Part shown: positions 11,866 to 24,250 of the stretch, one piece after another
Layout: every line of letters starts with the position of its first letter
How positions within the stretch are numbered: the stretch's first letter is position 1
Assembly (NCBI RefSeq): GCF_028389875.1
Contig: NW_026907682.1
Coordinates: 2,046,001-2,110,000 of the forward strand
Direction of reading: 5' to 3'
DNA length: 64,000 nt
Origin: Rhea pennata
Lineage: Eukaryota > Chordata > Aves > Rheiformes > Rheidae
The notes under the pieces: generated by a model
The model's database searches: none
The model's input: only the letters and a program-made list of their open reading frames with translations
What the model was told of the DNA's origin: nothing
Translations under genes and position numbers: made by a program

Positions 11866-12418
11866 TGTTAGAGAAATTCTGTGAGAAAAGCATTGCAAAT
11901 AGGTAACAAGACTCTAGGACAAGAGAGGTAGAAAAGCCGTACTGCAAAGTATAACCAGCTCCGGCCAAATTAGCCTTCATAAAACCGCAGTGCTTCTAAG
12001 AATGCGATGGGTAGGTAAGAGAAAAACAGCAGAGTAACCCAGAAGTGACCTTAGGTTCATTAAGGCTTATTAACATATTAAACTTCACACCCCTAAATGA
12101 ATAATGAGATGGAAATGACATGATAATGATGTTACCACCTCTTCTTCACTTCCTATGCTAATTAACAAGAGCGTTAAAACGCAAGTGCAGAGCAATTACC
12201 TGATGTAATGAAACTGTAACCAATAGAAAGATTTGTATAAAATACTCCCTGAAAAGTGTGTATAAATGAAGGATGAGAGGGGGAGATGGTGTGCTAGATT
12301 TGTGGATTTACCACCTCGCACCCATCTCTGCGCAGAAATGAAATAAACAAATATCTTGACCCTGTGTGTCTATTGGTTGCTTGCACGCTGGGTAACAGAA
12401 CCCATATTTTGGACAACA
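11866..12418 (+). mobile_element. LTR (TGTT...AACA, 553 bp)
   Basis: Starts tgttagagaaattctg and ends ttttggacaaca, with 4-bp terminal inverted repeats TGTT/AACA. Inside are a TATA-like tataaaatac at about 12,236 and a second tataaatg at about 12,261, followed by a polyadenylation-like gaaataaac at about 12,339. A shortened relative lies on the minus strand at 52,898-53,113. No polypurine tract precedes it; the satellite array abuts instead. The right end joins arm B of the older inverted repeat. No coding sequence is present. Confidence 0.75.
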
Positions 12419-15400
12419 GCAGGACAAACACTTTCTTCTGAAATGGCAAAAGGCAGTGAGAGCTACATGGGGCTCCTCACCACCACTACCCAAAGCACAG
12501 GAAAAAATCCAGTCCCTTGCAAGGGTCAGCAGGGTCAGCACCTAACCACACCACACTTAGCACACTGATGGCTACACGTGGCTGCTTTCTTATTTCCCCG
12601 CTGCAGCACAGAAAAATCACACTACAGCACGATGGTGGGGTAACTTGCAGAGACTGCACCTGCAAGGAAGAGAGACCTGGGCTGCGCATCCCTTGCAGGG
12701 CACTTTTGCCTTGCTGCTCCCATTCAAAGGCACTCCTCCAAACAGATCTCCTACAGGAAGGACTCAGCCCCTTGACAGTCAGCTCCCAAGAACTCACCTG
12801 CCTTTCTCCAAAGACCACCACACCACAAGGCCTTCGCTCCTTCAAAGGGATTCCAGCAGGCTAAGGCCCAGCCAGAAAAGCGCATCTCCCACAAAGTCTT
12901 TCCCTCTCAGCAAACACTGCTGCAGACCAAAGCTCTTATGAGCAAGAGGAAATGAGAGGAAAGGAGGGAAAACGCAGGCTTGGTTCACATCCGGGAGCAA
13001 GGAGAAACACTCCCTGGCCTTCAGGAAAAATCCATGCTGCAGGTGCAGGCAAGCGCTTGGCAACCCCAAGGCCTGAACCTCAGTGCATCAAAGGCAGCAG
13101 GCTGCCAGCAACTCTGGCCCATGACACCAGGGCAGCCTAGGCCCAGCCAGCGTAGTCACGCCCTCACCTTGCAGTGCTCCCCAGCTCCACACTCTGGCAG
13201 CATTCATCATGCACAGCACCGCCCTCTCCAGCTATCTCCTCCCATGATGAGTACCAAAATACTGGGACCACCACCTGGCTCCCCAACAGGGAACCCCTGC
13301 ACTGTGATACCCTGCCCACACCACTGCTCGCCTGACAGACGGGGGCCAGCAAACGTGCACCTCTGCATCAGCAACGCACAGTGCCCCACAAGTGCCCCAC
13401 AACACAGCCCAGCTCTCCAACTCTGCAGTTCCCTTCTAGTCCTCCAAGGCTTTGCAACACGCACTGCCTCTCAGCATCTACTCACAGTCCTACACATGGT
13501 TACTTCCCTTCTCCAGGAAGCAGACGAGTGCTCTCACAAGCCCTGATCAGGCCACCTCTTGCCATTCGTTTGTGCCTCAACTTCCCTGAACAAGAAATCT
13601 CTTTCAAAATGTGGCCACTACCTGTTTGGGGGGGACATTCCTTCTGTCTCCTCCAACAGACTTTGCACCCATTCTCCACTGGCTGCATACTCGGACAAAA
13701 ATCATCAATTTCTAAGGCGTTACAGATCCAAATGTGTCATAAAAGCATGTGGACACCTGAAAGACAGGCACAGCATTTAGACCTTGCAGGAACATCTCAC
13801 AAGCTCCCTCCTGTTTCCACAGGGGGAATTTCCAAAGCACACACAGATGCTGGCAATCAGAGATAACTAACGCTGCTTACACTAGCATTAGATTGATTTA
13901 GCAGTTTAAAAAGCCCAGCTGGACTCCCTAGCTGTCTGGCAGCAGGGTGCAAGCTTCTACTTAGCAACAAGGGGGAAAAACAAACTCCATGTCCATATTC
14001 ACTGGAGAACATCATCCACATTTTAAATGTAGTAGTACTAACTCAGGATCATGGAGTGGAATAGAATTTGTGTCAGACGATGGGGAACATCTGCTTGATT
14101 AATTAGTTGACTTTCTCTACTGCTGTAGAGTTCTGCAGCAATCAATCCCTCCTCTGGGCACACACAACAAACCCAGGAGTCACCTCACCACCACCATCCA
14201 GGCCATGTGGCTTCTCCTGACCTGTCAGCTGCTCACAAGGGCAAACCCCCAACACATGCCTGCTGATGTCCTACGGGCTTCAGAGACACTAGTTGTCTCA
14301 ATATAACTTCCCCAGCCATGAACCACTGCTGCCTGAGCAGGGACTCGGACAAAAGAGACCTCACACTCAACGCCCAGGCCTAACTGCCTGCTGCTGGTCT
14401 ATCAGGGACTCAGACGGGACCTCGCAGTCACCTGACCAACCAGGTCTCTGTCACTGGCCAGGAAGCCCCCAAGGCAGGAATTACCTCACTAGAACTTCCC
14501 CAGCCAGCAGACAAATCCTGGCTGATCCGCTGCTCAGGCAGAAACCATCTCAAAAACACATCCCAGTGCGGACCTGCTGCTGCCCTATCCACTGCTCCGC
14601 GGGAAGTGACATCACAAGCAACAGCCACGCCTTCTCCCTCCAGCCGGCCTATCAGGGACTCGCGCAGAACTGACCTCACCATCAACAGCTGAGCCATGGG
14701 CCTCCTCCAGCCCCACCAGCTACCTACAAACACTTGATGGGACACAGGGCATTTTCTCATACAGCCCTTTTAAACACTAGGGACCTCACTGCCCACCCTG
14801 CTGCTGCGTGCAGCTCCCCTGCCCTTTCCCACGGCTGAGCCACCTCCTGATTCACTTCCTGGCTTCACAATGCTCACAGTGCAGCAAAGCACCCATTACG
14901 TAGCAGTTGCAACCCCCCAAAAATACATTAGCTTTCACCTAGACAGTCTATGTATGTAGCAAGAGAGCAGGGCCTCATGTCCCAGTCAGAGGGAGAAGCC
15001 TTCCCACAGCTCACAGTCTACTTCCTTCCCCATTGCTGAACAAGCACAGCAAATCCTCTACACACCGAGCACAACAAGCATTCTCCTATTTTACACACTG
15101 ACAATTTGAGACATGGCAACGGACTCCGTCCAGGACATTTCAATTGCTGAAACCAGCAGAGCCAGAATTCAGCAATTCTTCATCCTCATCTAGGATTATG
15201 GGAATAACAACGGCGAGTGTGAAAATGGCCTTTCGTCAACTTCCAAGGCCCCTGAAAAGCAAAACACCTCACACTTAACAGAGCTCTTCTGCAAACACCC
15301 TTCAGGCTGCTCCCAGGGTCACAGGTCCTGGAGCACACCAAGAACTATGGAGCAAGCACAACGACTTGGGCACGACACCTTGCGAGGACAGCAGCAACCT

Positions 15401-17300
15401 GCTCACACTTTGACCAGCAGATCCCAAACACAGCTCTGAGCAGCACCTGGGGGCTGTGGGGGCAGCAGCAACTCAGGGAAACCCTTGAAAATGCATCTCA
15501 GACCCACAAAAGGTTCAAAGTTTCCTGCACCCAAACCCCACCAAGCCGCCCAGGCCCAGCTGCTCGGCGCAGGCCGGCACGCCTGGCTCGCAGGTCAGTT
15601 CCCCTCGGTGACAGGGCGCTGGGTCCCCTGGTCACAGCCCCAACAGCCGCTTTGGGAGCCCCTGCAGGGAAGCAGCCCCCTCGCCAGCACCGCTGCCCCT
15701 GCTGCAGCGAGAGGGCACCCGCCGGCATTTGAACGCACGCGCAGCCCTCACCAGCCCCACTCGCACCCGCCCTCACTCCCGCTCCCGTCTCGCCTGCTTC
15801 GCTCCCTCCCTTCTCGCAACTCTCTCTTCTCTTGGCCTTTTCCCACTCTGGACTACGATTGGCTGACACAGCCGTCATTCCAATCCATCCCCGCGCTCCT
15901 CCTCAGGACAGCCAATAGGAGGGCCGCACTCAGGCGATGCCATGGCAACACTGCGCCCTCCTGCTCTGGCAGCCAGCTCTGCCCCCTCCCCTCCCACCAC
16001 GGGCCGGCGCCATCTTGTGGGTGGCAGCGCAAGGTGTGGCGGGGCCTCAGGGCAGCCCGGCGCTGGGCAGTGCAGGGCCCTAGGGGCGGCCGCTCTGCCG
16101 CAGGGTCCCCGTGGGGCTCCTCGCTGCCCTGCGCCCTGGGGGCCGTGCTGGGCTTGGAGGGCAGCCCTGGGGCCTGTGCTGGTGCCAGCCCTGGTGCCGG
16201 CGGTGGGGCCCTGGGAATGGCCAGGGTGCCGGAGCCTGCGGGCAAAGTGCTGCTGCCGCCAGGGCAGGGCAGTGTCCTCTCGGCCCTCGTGCCCCAGCCC
16301 CTTCCCCAGGGAAACAACAGGGCTTGGCAGCCCTCCTGCTGCACCTGGCAGGGCTGGGCCACGGCCAAGCAGGGGCTGCTCTGTGTGGGGCCGGGCTGTG
16401 CCCCAAGGGGTCGCTCCAGAGAGCTGAGGAGCCCCATGGGGGCACAGGGCAGCGAGGTGGAGAACAGCTCTGGGCCTGCTGGTACCAGGGAGTGGAGGTT
16501 TTAGGTCAGGAGGGGGCTGGAGGAGATGGCCATATTGGGCTCACCCCATCAGTGCACCCCATAGAGAAAAGTCCTTGGGGTAGGGAGGTCTTACAGGGTG
16601 ACAGTGTCGCTTCCACCTGTGCACAAAGTGCTCTTCCAAACAGGCTGCCTTTTGGGTGCAGAGGTTGGAGCCTGTTTTGCAGGAGGACAGAGGCTGTGGC
16701 CATCTCAAGATGGCATCTCAGAGTCCCAAATCTGCTCTGCCAAGTTACAGTCATAAAAGGGTAAAAATGGTGTCAATCCTCACTGGAGAGCTACAGAAGC
16801 ACTGGAAACAAGGAAGTGCATTCCTGGCTGATGGTGTCCCTGCAGCAGTCCTCCATCTCGCTTGTCCCTTGCCCTCAGCTTACCTCTCAAGCCCAGGACA
16901 AGGGATGCTCTTCCCATCTCATCACCCAATACTCCTTTTCAACATGATGCTGCTCCTCCGCATGTCGACAAGGGCTCCTAGTGCAGTCCTGTTGCCTCCT
17001 GTCCCCCGTCATTGCCACGGAGCCACCACGAAGGACAGTGGTGGGGACTGCGTGAGCAGTGCCCAGCAGCGCCTGGGCCTCGCAGGGAAGTGAGGGCCCC
17101 CACCCACGGCACCAGGGAGACCTCCCTGTGAAGCAGCACGTCCCGCTGTGACCTCAGCTCGTGTCATGTGGGGGCTCATGATGCCATTGCCATGGAGATG
17201 GCCCAGCCAGGGAGCAGAGAGATTTCCTCCCACGTCCTGGAAAGCCATCCCCTCCCTTCCCCCAGTTATTTCCCAAACATTTCTGATAAATTCCTTCATC
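12419..17300 (-). repeat. Amplicon unit, copy B (truncated)
   Basis: Minus-orientation copy of the same unit. It ends at the LTR junction at 12,418 and lacks the blocks corresponding to about 7.0-9.06 kb of copy A. It contains the promoter core at about 15.7-16.1 kb. Confidence 0.8.
15720..16060. promoter_or_regulatory. CpG-rich CCAAT/YY1-type promoter core, copy B
   Basis: Mirror of the core at 2.3-2.6 kb. The facing ATTGG/CCAAT pair is at about 15,858-15,888, a further gccaatagg is at about 15,910, and the YY1-like gcgccatcttgtgg is at about 16,007-16,020. Motifs are kept despite the divergence between arms A and B. Confidence 0.6.
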
Positions 17301-18391
17301 TCCAGAGGGGCCTTGGGCATCAGGGCAGCCCCAGCCCCAGCACCCAGGAGTCCTGGCTGCCACACGGTCTCCCGAGCCACACAAGCTTATCAGGCAGGAT
17401 TTTGCCCGGGATCTACAGCAATTTTTTTCACTTAAGGGTTTCTGAGTGCCTCCTCAAACAGGAGCCCCAGAAGGCTCCCAGGGAGCTGCAGGAGCGTTGG
17501 GAACAAGCAACTGTTGCCTGGGCTGATGGTATTGGTCCAGCGGTCCTCCATCTCACTTGCTGCTTGTCGTTGGCTCACCTCTGTAGCTGAGGAGGAGGGA
17601 TGCTCTTCCTGTTTTGGCACCCAAAACTCCTTTACAATGAGCCCCTGCCCCACTGCCTGCTGGCGAGGGGCCCATATGTGGACCCATTGCATCCTGTCCC
17701 CACTTCTTTCCATAGAGATGCTGTGGAAGACTGTTTCTTTACTCTTCTTGCTGTCCATTTCTTGCTTTTGCCCATAGCAAGACAGCAGAAAAATCTCACT
17801 CTTTCAGCAGAGTTCCCTACTTTTACACACCTGCTTTCGGCACTTTTTCAACACCCTCTGTATTCCCTGCCTACCGCCACCACTCACCCCAGCTCCTTTC
17901 CTTTGCTGCAGCAGCATGCTAAGATTGAGAAAGTCAAAGTGGGGTGTGTATGTGAGGGAAATAAAATAAATAACAAGATGCCAGCACGAACAGCAGTGGG
18001 ATGGCAAAGCAGGTGGTATATGAAAATGCCATGTCAGACACCCCAAAGAAGTCACGTCCTTCCAAAATCTGCCAAGTGGAAATGACGTACAAAGCTAAAC
18101 AATTCTGAAGGCTTGTGGAGTTTGGTGCCTCTGGTTGTACATGATGCCAGGGACACAGGGCTGTAAGAAGCACTTGGGAGAGGGCCAAGCCTGCAGGAGG
18201 CAGCCTTGGCTGGAGCTGAGCCCTGGCAGGAGCAGGAGAGAGCAAGGCAGGGGTCTTGTGGGTGCTCTGCTTCTCCTGCTAGCCAGGCTGTCTGGGCAGA
18301 GGCTTTGTCAGTGTGGGGCAAGAGATGGGAAATGGCAGCTGCCTTGGGCACCCCCAGGTAAGTCCTTGCAGGCTGCCAGGCAGAGCATGCA

Positions 18392-19259
18392 GTCAGCGTC
18401 CAGTAGGCAGACACCTCCTGCTTCTTGCCAGCACTTCCCACTTGCTCCTCGGCAGCTCCAGGAAGTCAGGCAGAGGCTTTCAAAGCCACCGTCATGGCTC
18501 AGCTCTACACCATTCCAGAAGCACGTGAGCCCTGTGCATTTGGCAGCCGAAGCAGCCTGTGCCTTTGGTGGGAGCAAGCTGGGATCCAGCTGCACTGCAC
18601 TGCTGCGTGCAGCTGCTGCTGGCCACCTGTGGGCAGAAGGACTCACAGGGTGGAGGTGGTTGCCTTGGTCTGTGGCTGGTGAAGATGAGGAAACCTGAGG
18701 GCTGTGTGCAAGGGAAGCTCTGGCTGCACGCGGCCTGGCTGAGCTGGGCCCAGAGCTGCTCTCTGCCCCTCAGCACAGAGCTCATAGGCTCTGTGGGGGC
18801 CTTGGAGCATGCAGGTTGCTGTGCTTTGTCCCAGGGAAAATCCCGAGGACCGGCAAGAAATTCCCACCTGTCCACAGCAGCTCCTGCCTGCCTCTTTCAC
18901 CCCAGCTCCTTTGCCAAACCAGCTGCCTGCTCTCCGGGCAGCTCCCATGCCTGCTGCCTGCCCCTGCCTCCAGCCCCATGGCTCACCTCGCCCCTGCGCT
19001 CCGGCGTGCCTGGCAGTGCGTGTGCAGCCTGGCAGCAGACGTTTGCTGCCGCTCCTCGTCCCTCTGCATGATCCTCTGCTGGGGTCCTGCTGCTCTGGCC
19101 CCAAGGGCAGCTGCTGCCTCCTCAGGGAGCAACTCTCCTCAGAGGGAGGACCCCGGGGGCTCTGTTCACAGCAGGGACACAGTCCCCATGGAGACAGCCC
19201 CATCAGCAGGGCCTTGGAGGCACCATGCCACCACCATCACAAAGCCCTGCTGCTCACTG
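18392..19259. other. Unassigned stretch between inverted repeat and CpG block
   Basis: GC-rich DNA with overlapping open frames on both strands (for example 18,809-19,528 and 18,643-19,203), none with recognisable domains. No repeat family or RNA gene recognised. Confidence 0.5.
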
Positions 19260-21180
19260 TGGCAACAGCCCTCACCAAGCCCCGGGGATCGCTGGGGGCA
19301 CCCCCAGCACAACGCCTTGGCAGTCCCCATGGGCACACCCATCCCTATGGCCTTGCCTCCAAGCCTCTGCTTTCAGCTTTGGAGCCTGCCTGGCAGCTGA
19401 GAGCTGGGCAGCACCACCAAGTTGCCTCTCTCCACCCCTGCACTCCATGCCCCTTGCACAGGATACCCTTCTTCAGGCACTCCAGAGCACACAGCCACTC
19501 CAAGGACACCCCTTGCTCTGCCCGCTAATCCTCCCGGCACCATCCGGCACCTTTCCTTGCCATCCGAGGCCATCTCTTCCATACTCACTGATCTTACAGT
19601 TACCCTCTCCTCCAAGTTGCTGGTGCTAGAAGGCTCTCCTCTCCAGCTTGCCCAGCTGATTCACCCTTACCAGCTGCAGCGCACAGCCCAGCTGGGCTAA
19701 GAGAGGGGCTGGGAACCTGCCCCAGGGAAAGCAGGGCTGTCAGCAGGGGCACCGGGGCGCTGGCTGCCTCCTGCCTCCAGCCTAGAGACACCACAAGCAC
19801 CGCTGCAGCCACGGCCTCTCCTCACAGATGGGATGGTGCTGAGAAACTGGCACCACAGCTGGCACCGAGCCACGGGGCTGTTAGGAGAAAGGGTGCAAGA
19901 GCCGGGGACTCCCAGGGGCCGGAGGCGGCCCAGGCCTGGTCGGGCCTTCCCCACCGCTGCGGCCACACGGCCGGGCCGCGGCGGCTCTGGCTGCCCCACG
20001 CACATGGCCGCTCGCTCTGCCCAGCCTGCAGCCCTCGGCCCCGGCGCGGCAGCTTCTGTCGCTGCGGCTAAAGGCTCCGGGCGGCCCCGGGCCGGGAGAC
20101 GCTGCCCCACGGCAGCAGCCGCCTCTCACCCCCTACCTGCCCACAGGGCCCGGCCAGCCCCACCCCTCACCGCCCTCCTCTGGGCCACTGCGCATGCTCC
20201 GCCCTGACCAGCCACGCCCCTCCCTCTTTGCCACGCCCCTCTTGGTCCCTCCCATCGGCTCCCCTGCCCGCCTCTCCCTCCCCACCCGGCCCCTGAAAAT
20301 GCATGCGCACTGCTGCCTCCCTCCCGCCCCTCCCTGGGGTCCCGCCCCACGAGGTCACGTCCAACGGGAGCTATTGGAGGAGTGAGGGGTGGGAGGGTCT
20401 GTGGTGCAGGGGGCGTCACTTCCGGCTGCGGGGGCGGGGCCTGTGTTTCCCTGGCTGCTGGTGCTGGTGCGTGGGGAAATGCTGCTGCCGGGCGCTGCTG
20501 CCACAGGGCCCCGCTCTGCCCTGGGGCCTGGGCAAGTCTGCGGGAGGGGAGGAGAGGGGAGGGAGATGAGAGAAACTTCTGCACTGCGCTGGGGGCAGGT
20601 GCTGCCCGTGAGCATCCCTGGGACACAGCGGGGGTTTTCAGCCCGCGCTGCGGCCTGGCGGGTGCCGAGAAGCCCTGAGCTGTGAGAGCTGCAGCACTAG
20701 TGACCGCACAGGCATCAGGGGAGGAGGGAGAGGAACAGAGCAGCTGCTTCCTGTGCTGCTTCTGCCCCGGGATGTTCTCCCCTCATGGAAAGCTGAAACG
20801 CTCTGGGCGTGTGTGGGGAAACTGTTGGTGAAAGCAGATAGGCAGGAGCTGCTGTTGTAGTGTGCTGGGGCAGTGCAGTATTCAGTTTTCTCGATCAAGC
20901 TGTGAAAATTTGATTTATTTTCAGCTTTAAGTTACAAACGTTAGCAGTCTGTCCTCTGCAGTAATGAGGAAAGAAGATGGCTGTGAAAAAAAGCACGGCC
21001 TGAGCCCTGAGGTACGTACATGTAGAGCTCTAGTGCTGTTTTGGTATCTTCCTCCTGTCCTCCTTTTGCTAAGGAGGAAAGGAAAAAGATGGCCATAAAT
21101 GGGCTCTGTCCTTGCTAGAGCAAGGAGAAGGATGTGAACACACCCTTGCATGGAGAGCTATTTCGAAGAGCTTACAGGTC
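19260..21180 (+). repeat. CpG-block duplicon, copy 1
   Basis: Matches 50,690-53,620 in inverted orientation, with the 52.21-53.15 kb part of the second copy extra. Anchors are ccctcaccaagccccggggat (19,270), the CpG island (19.9-20.6 kb), ctgtgagagctgcagcactagtgac (20,679) and the block at 20.9-21.17 kb. Confidence 0.8.
19900..20560. promoter_or_regulatory. CpG-island promoter-like region, copy 1
   Basis: Very CpG-rich tract without TATA. It has NRF1-like strings (actgcgcatgctccg at about 20,187; gcatgcgcact at about 20,300), several cacgcccc GC/KLF boxes (about 20,213-20,240), a CRE-like gaggtcacgtcc at about 20,351, an inverted CCAAT-like ctattggagg at about 20,372, an ETS-like cacttccgg at about 20,427 and ggggcggggcc at about 20,439. 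This combination fits a bidirectional housekeeping-type promoter. Direction and transcript are not resolved. Confidence 0.6.
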
Positions 21181-21455
21181 AGACCCCGTTGTTACTGTTT
21201 ATTTCTATTGACCCCGGTGTCCTTATTCCTTTTTCCCAGGCTCTTGGTTAAACCTACATTTTAAAGCCAGAGCATAAGGTGTGCATTGCTGTTGGAGACA
21301 AAGGTATCTAAGCAGAGATAGATTTCTTTTTCTTGCGCCTGTGTTGTGGCCAGCCGTGTTCCCTGGCTGCGGCTGCTTTAGCAAATCCAAGCTCTCTCCA
21401 TTCATTCCTGAGTATGAAGAGAAGATGGCTCTTCCCGTCTGGTCAAACTACTTCT

Positions 21456-21470
21456 GACCCCCCCCCCCCC
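21456..21470 (+). repeat. Poly-C tract
   Basis: About 14 consecutive C at 21,457-21,470. Confidence 0.85.
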
Positions 21471-21725
21471 GAGTGTTTGATAAGGGCAGAACAAGGTCTC
21501 CCACATGGTGAGTGCTCTCCTAAAACTGGAGAAAGATATGCTTCTGTTCAACAGTAGGTATTGCTACTACAGCCAGGTATTTAAACTGTTGTCATCCCTG
21601 AATGTCACCTTGAGCAGGCTGTAGTGTTCTTTCTCTCTGCTGGCAGGCAGATGCTGGCCAGTTGTGACTGAAGAGAGCTCGGCACAAACTTGTGTCTTGC
21701 TCAAAGTTGACCTGGGGGACACAGA

Positions 21726-22040
21726 AATCATAAAAATCATAGAATCACAAAATAGGAAGGGTTGGAAGGGACCTCTGGAGATCATCTAGTCCAACTCCCC
21801 TTCTCCAGCAGGGTCACCTAGAGCACGTTAGAGAGGGTTGCATCCAGGCAGGCTTTGAATATCTCCAGAGAAGGAAAAAGATTCTGCCCTTATCACATGG
21901 GACAACTGAAAAGAGTTTGTCCCTGTCCCCTTGACACCCTCCCTTCAATACTGACGACATTGATAACATCCCCCCTCAGGCTTCTCTTCCCCAGGCTAAA
22001 CAGGCCCAGCTCTCACAGCCGTTCCTCACAGGGCAGACTT
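21726..22040 (-). mobile_element. CR1 LINE 3' fragment
   Basis: Reads on the minus strand. The plus strand shows the reverse complement of the CR1 tail (aatcatagaatcac, gttggaagggacctctggag, atcatctagtccaact). It continues through ggcaggctttgaatatctcc to caggctaaacaggcccagct. CR1 is the dominant avian LINE. 5'-truncated, with no intact coding region. Confidence 0.9.
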
Positions 22041-22834
22041 TGAGCGTCTCTCTCTGCTGGATTCTGACCCACGCTTGCCCGCCTTGCGGTCACACCTGGT
22101 AGGTAATAGCAGCTGGACAGTGTGCATTTAGAAGTATAGCAACTGGTGCATAGGTGAAAATCCATTCCAAATGATATACTCAGGCAAATGGGGACTATCA
22201 AAATGTAAAAGTACCACTGAGACTGATGTTACCTCCTGCCTCCTGGGCACAGAAGCAAGACCATCCTAGCAGGGAACTGTACTATTTTAACACAGTGAAA
22301 AGACCTAAAAAATTAAATCAGTTAATGCGTGCACTGTTCCCAAGTGTGGGTGTCATCTCTGCCACCCTTGAAATCATTCAAAATGCTGCTGCTCTTAATT
22401 GCCTCAAAAAATCTAAAAGTAGAAGCGAAGTCTTTCTCTCCATTAGTCCTCTAGAATCGCTGGGCTTTAGATTACCTAGTGGCCACACAGAGGGGAGTGT
22501 GTGTGTGTTGGCATACACTGTCTGTGTCTTTTATGGAAACAAATAAAAACAAGTATTATGCAAACATCATTCAATGACCTGAGCGTACCTTCCATCGAGT
22601 AGCCAAAGAGCAGTAACTGCTTAATTTCCTAGCAACAGAACTGGTCATGGTTGTGGTCATGGCTGCCAGGTCTGGGAGTGTGGACCAGATGTGTTTTAAT
22701 AATTTTAACATTAATCCTGGCAGTAGGAACGGTGCTTTTCTCTTGTCTCATGCATGGGTCAAATATGCCTCTCCATGTGTAAGGAGATATCGGTGTAGAC
22801 CAGCGTAATATTGAAAGGTGGTATGCATGAAATG
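22041..22834. other. AT-richer stretch without gene
   Basis: No domain-bearing frame, RNA gene or known repeat recognised. The part directly before 22,835 could be the residual 3' internal region of the LTR element that follows. Confidence 0.4.
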
Positions 22835-23340
22835 AAAGGAGGGAATGTTAAGGGAATTTCCACTGTCCTCTAGTTTAGCAGAAAAAAGAACATAGAAACT
22901 CATGTACCCTGCAAGCAGAACATCTTACCTGACTTCGCCTTAGGCCTGTTCTTGTACAAAGTTGAAGATCTGCAAAGAAGCCAGGTTAATCCAGCCAGCA
23001 GTACAAAAGTTGTTCCAAGGTACCAGCAGAAGAGGTGCAAAATCAGCTCATGAAGAAGATGGACCATATGAGGCTGTCACAGAACTCTCTTGTACTGTAA
23101 CACAGCAAGAGGATGGGTAGAAGTAAAAATTGTGGATCGATCTGGCTGGTTGTGTAAATTAAAGTATTGAACATGTAACAATTAACTATTGCTTAAAAGT
23201 TGTAACAAAAAGCTGCTTGCGGCCCCTTCTTGTGCTGCCAGACAAGAGGCAGCTTATTGCTAGCAATAAAAATTAAAAAAACTTAAAAATCTGACTCCAG
23301 CTGCTCATTACTGGTGCCTGTGAATGCACAAACGAGAACA
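22835..23340 (+). mobile_element. Polypurine tract and LTR (TGTT...AACA, about 495 bp)
   Basis: A polypurine tract (gaaaggagggaa, about 22,833-22,845) is followed directly by tgttaagggaatttcc. The segment ends cacaaacgagaaca at 23,340, giving TGTT/AACA ends. A polyadenylation-like gcaataaaaattaaaaa lies at about 23,260. The tract suggests the 3' LTR of an element whose body is mostly gone. It differs from the LTR at 11.9-12.4 kb. No element genes are legible. Confidence 0.65.
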
Positions 23341-24180
23341 GGTAATTTTGACACCATAACCCACTTCCTGCTCACACAGTACCTCTGCCCTTCAACAGTT
23401 TTCATCCCCTGCCCAGCAGTTTTGCGGCCTCGTGTCCGAGCAGGACCTCTGGCTCACGTGTTCCTATTCCCATCATGTTCATTTTCTCTCTTTCCCACCC
23501 AGGCCCCTCAGACTTCTCTTGGCTCTCCCACTGGTGGGATCTGTGAGTGGAAGACCGTTTTCCCGACCTCCGGATGTCTCTCCTGCCTTGTGCTGACACA
23601 TTCACTTCAGTGCAGGAGCAGGCCCTGCACAAACCTCCCAGCTTGCCAGACTCGAGCAACGCACTTGTGGGTGAAAAGGCTCCCTGCACTTGTGAATAGG
23701 GGCTGTCTGGTTTGTCAAGGAATTCTGCTCGGGAGGATCTAACAGCTGAGTAGGAAGGCTGAAAGCGATGTAGCAAAAAAACAGGCTTGGGGGAAATGTG
23801 AGGAAAGGTTATTGAAATTCTTTTTTACTCAGCAATATTGCCTGCCTCCTGGAGGCTGGGTTACAAAAAGCACTTAAGGTGTGCCTTACTCTGCTTCTTT
23901 ACTGGCACGTCCTTTCCAAAGTCTATCAGGAGGTGTTACGTAGTTAAGCCTTGTTCTTGGCGCGTACTCACTGTTAAAAGGTATGGCCTTCTCCTAGAGC
24001 AGGCAGCAGATTGCTGAGCACATCACCATTTCTATTCTGGTTACAACACCCTGGAGTGAATTCGGGGCTGAATTTCTGTACTTGTGCACAGCTGTACAGG
24101 GATCCTTCACAACATCTCCTGCCCCTCCCTGCCCCAGCTATGTCCTGATCCAGCTGAGCAGTCCAAAGGACTTGGAAGGA

Positions 24181-24250
24181 TAACCATTTTCCCTTCTGAA
24201 AGGGAAACCTTAATGGCAGCCCCGATGAGGACACCTCCGGGAGGCTGGGG
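24181..24250 (-). repeat. 70-bp duplicated segment, copy 1 (possible small exon)
   Basis: Matches 26,083-26,152 directly; the shared core is ggaaaccttaatggcagccc. On the minus strand it contains a 36-bp block bounded by a cccccag acceptor-like end and an aag/gtttcc donor-like start. The block encodes PPGGVLIGAAIK. Homology beyond the 70 bp is not visible. Confidence 0.35.

Larger units (their letters stand above)
12419..18391 (-). repeat. Right arm of older inverted repeat (arm B)
   Basis: Reverse-complement copy of 1-7,015, joined directly to the 3' end of an LTR at 12,418. Relative to arm A it lacks the stretch matching about 6,310-6,975. It also lacks the 370-bp tandem duplication at 4.0-4.7 kb. 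The mirrored open frames of arms A and B differ at many residues, unlike those of the young palindrome. Confidence 0.9.
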
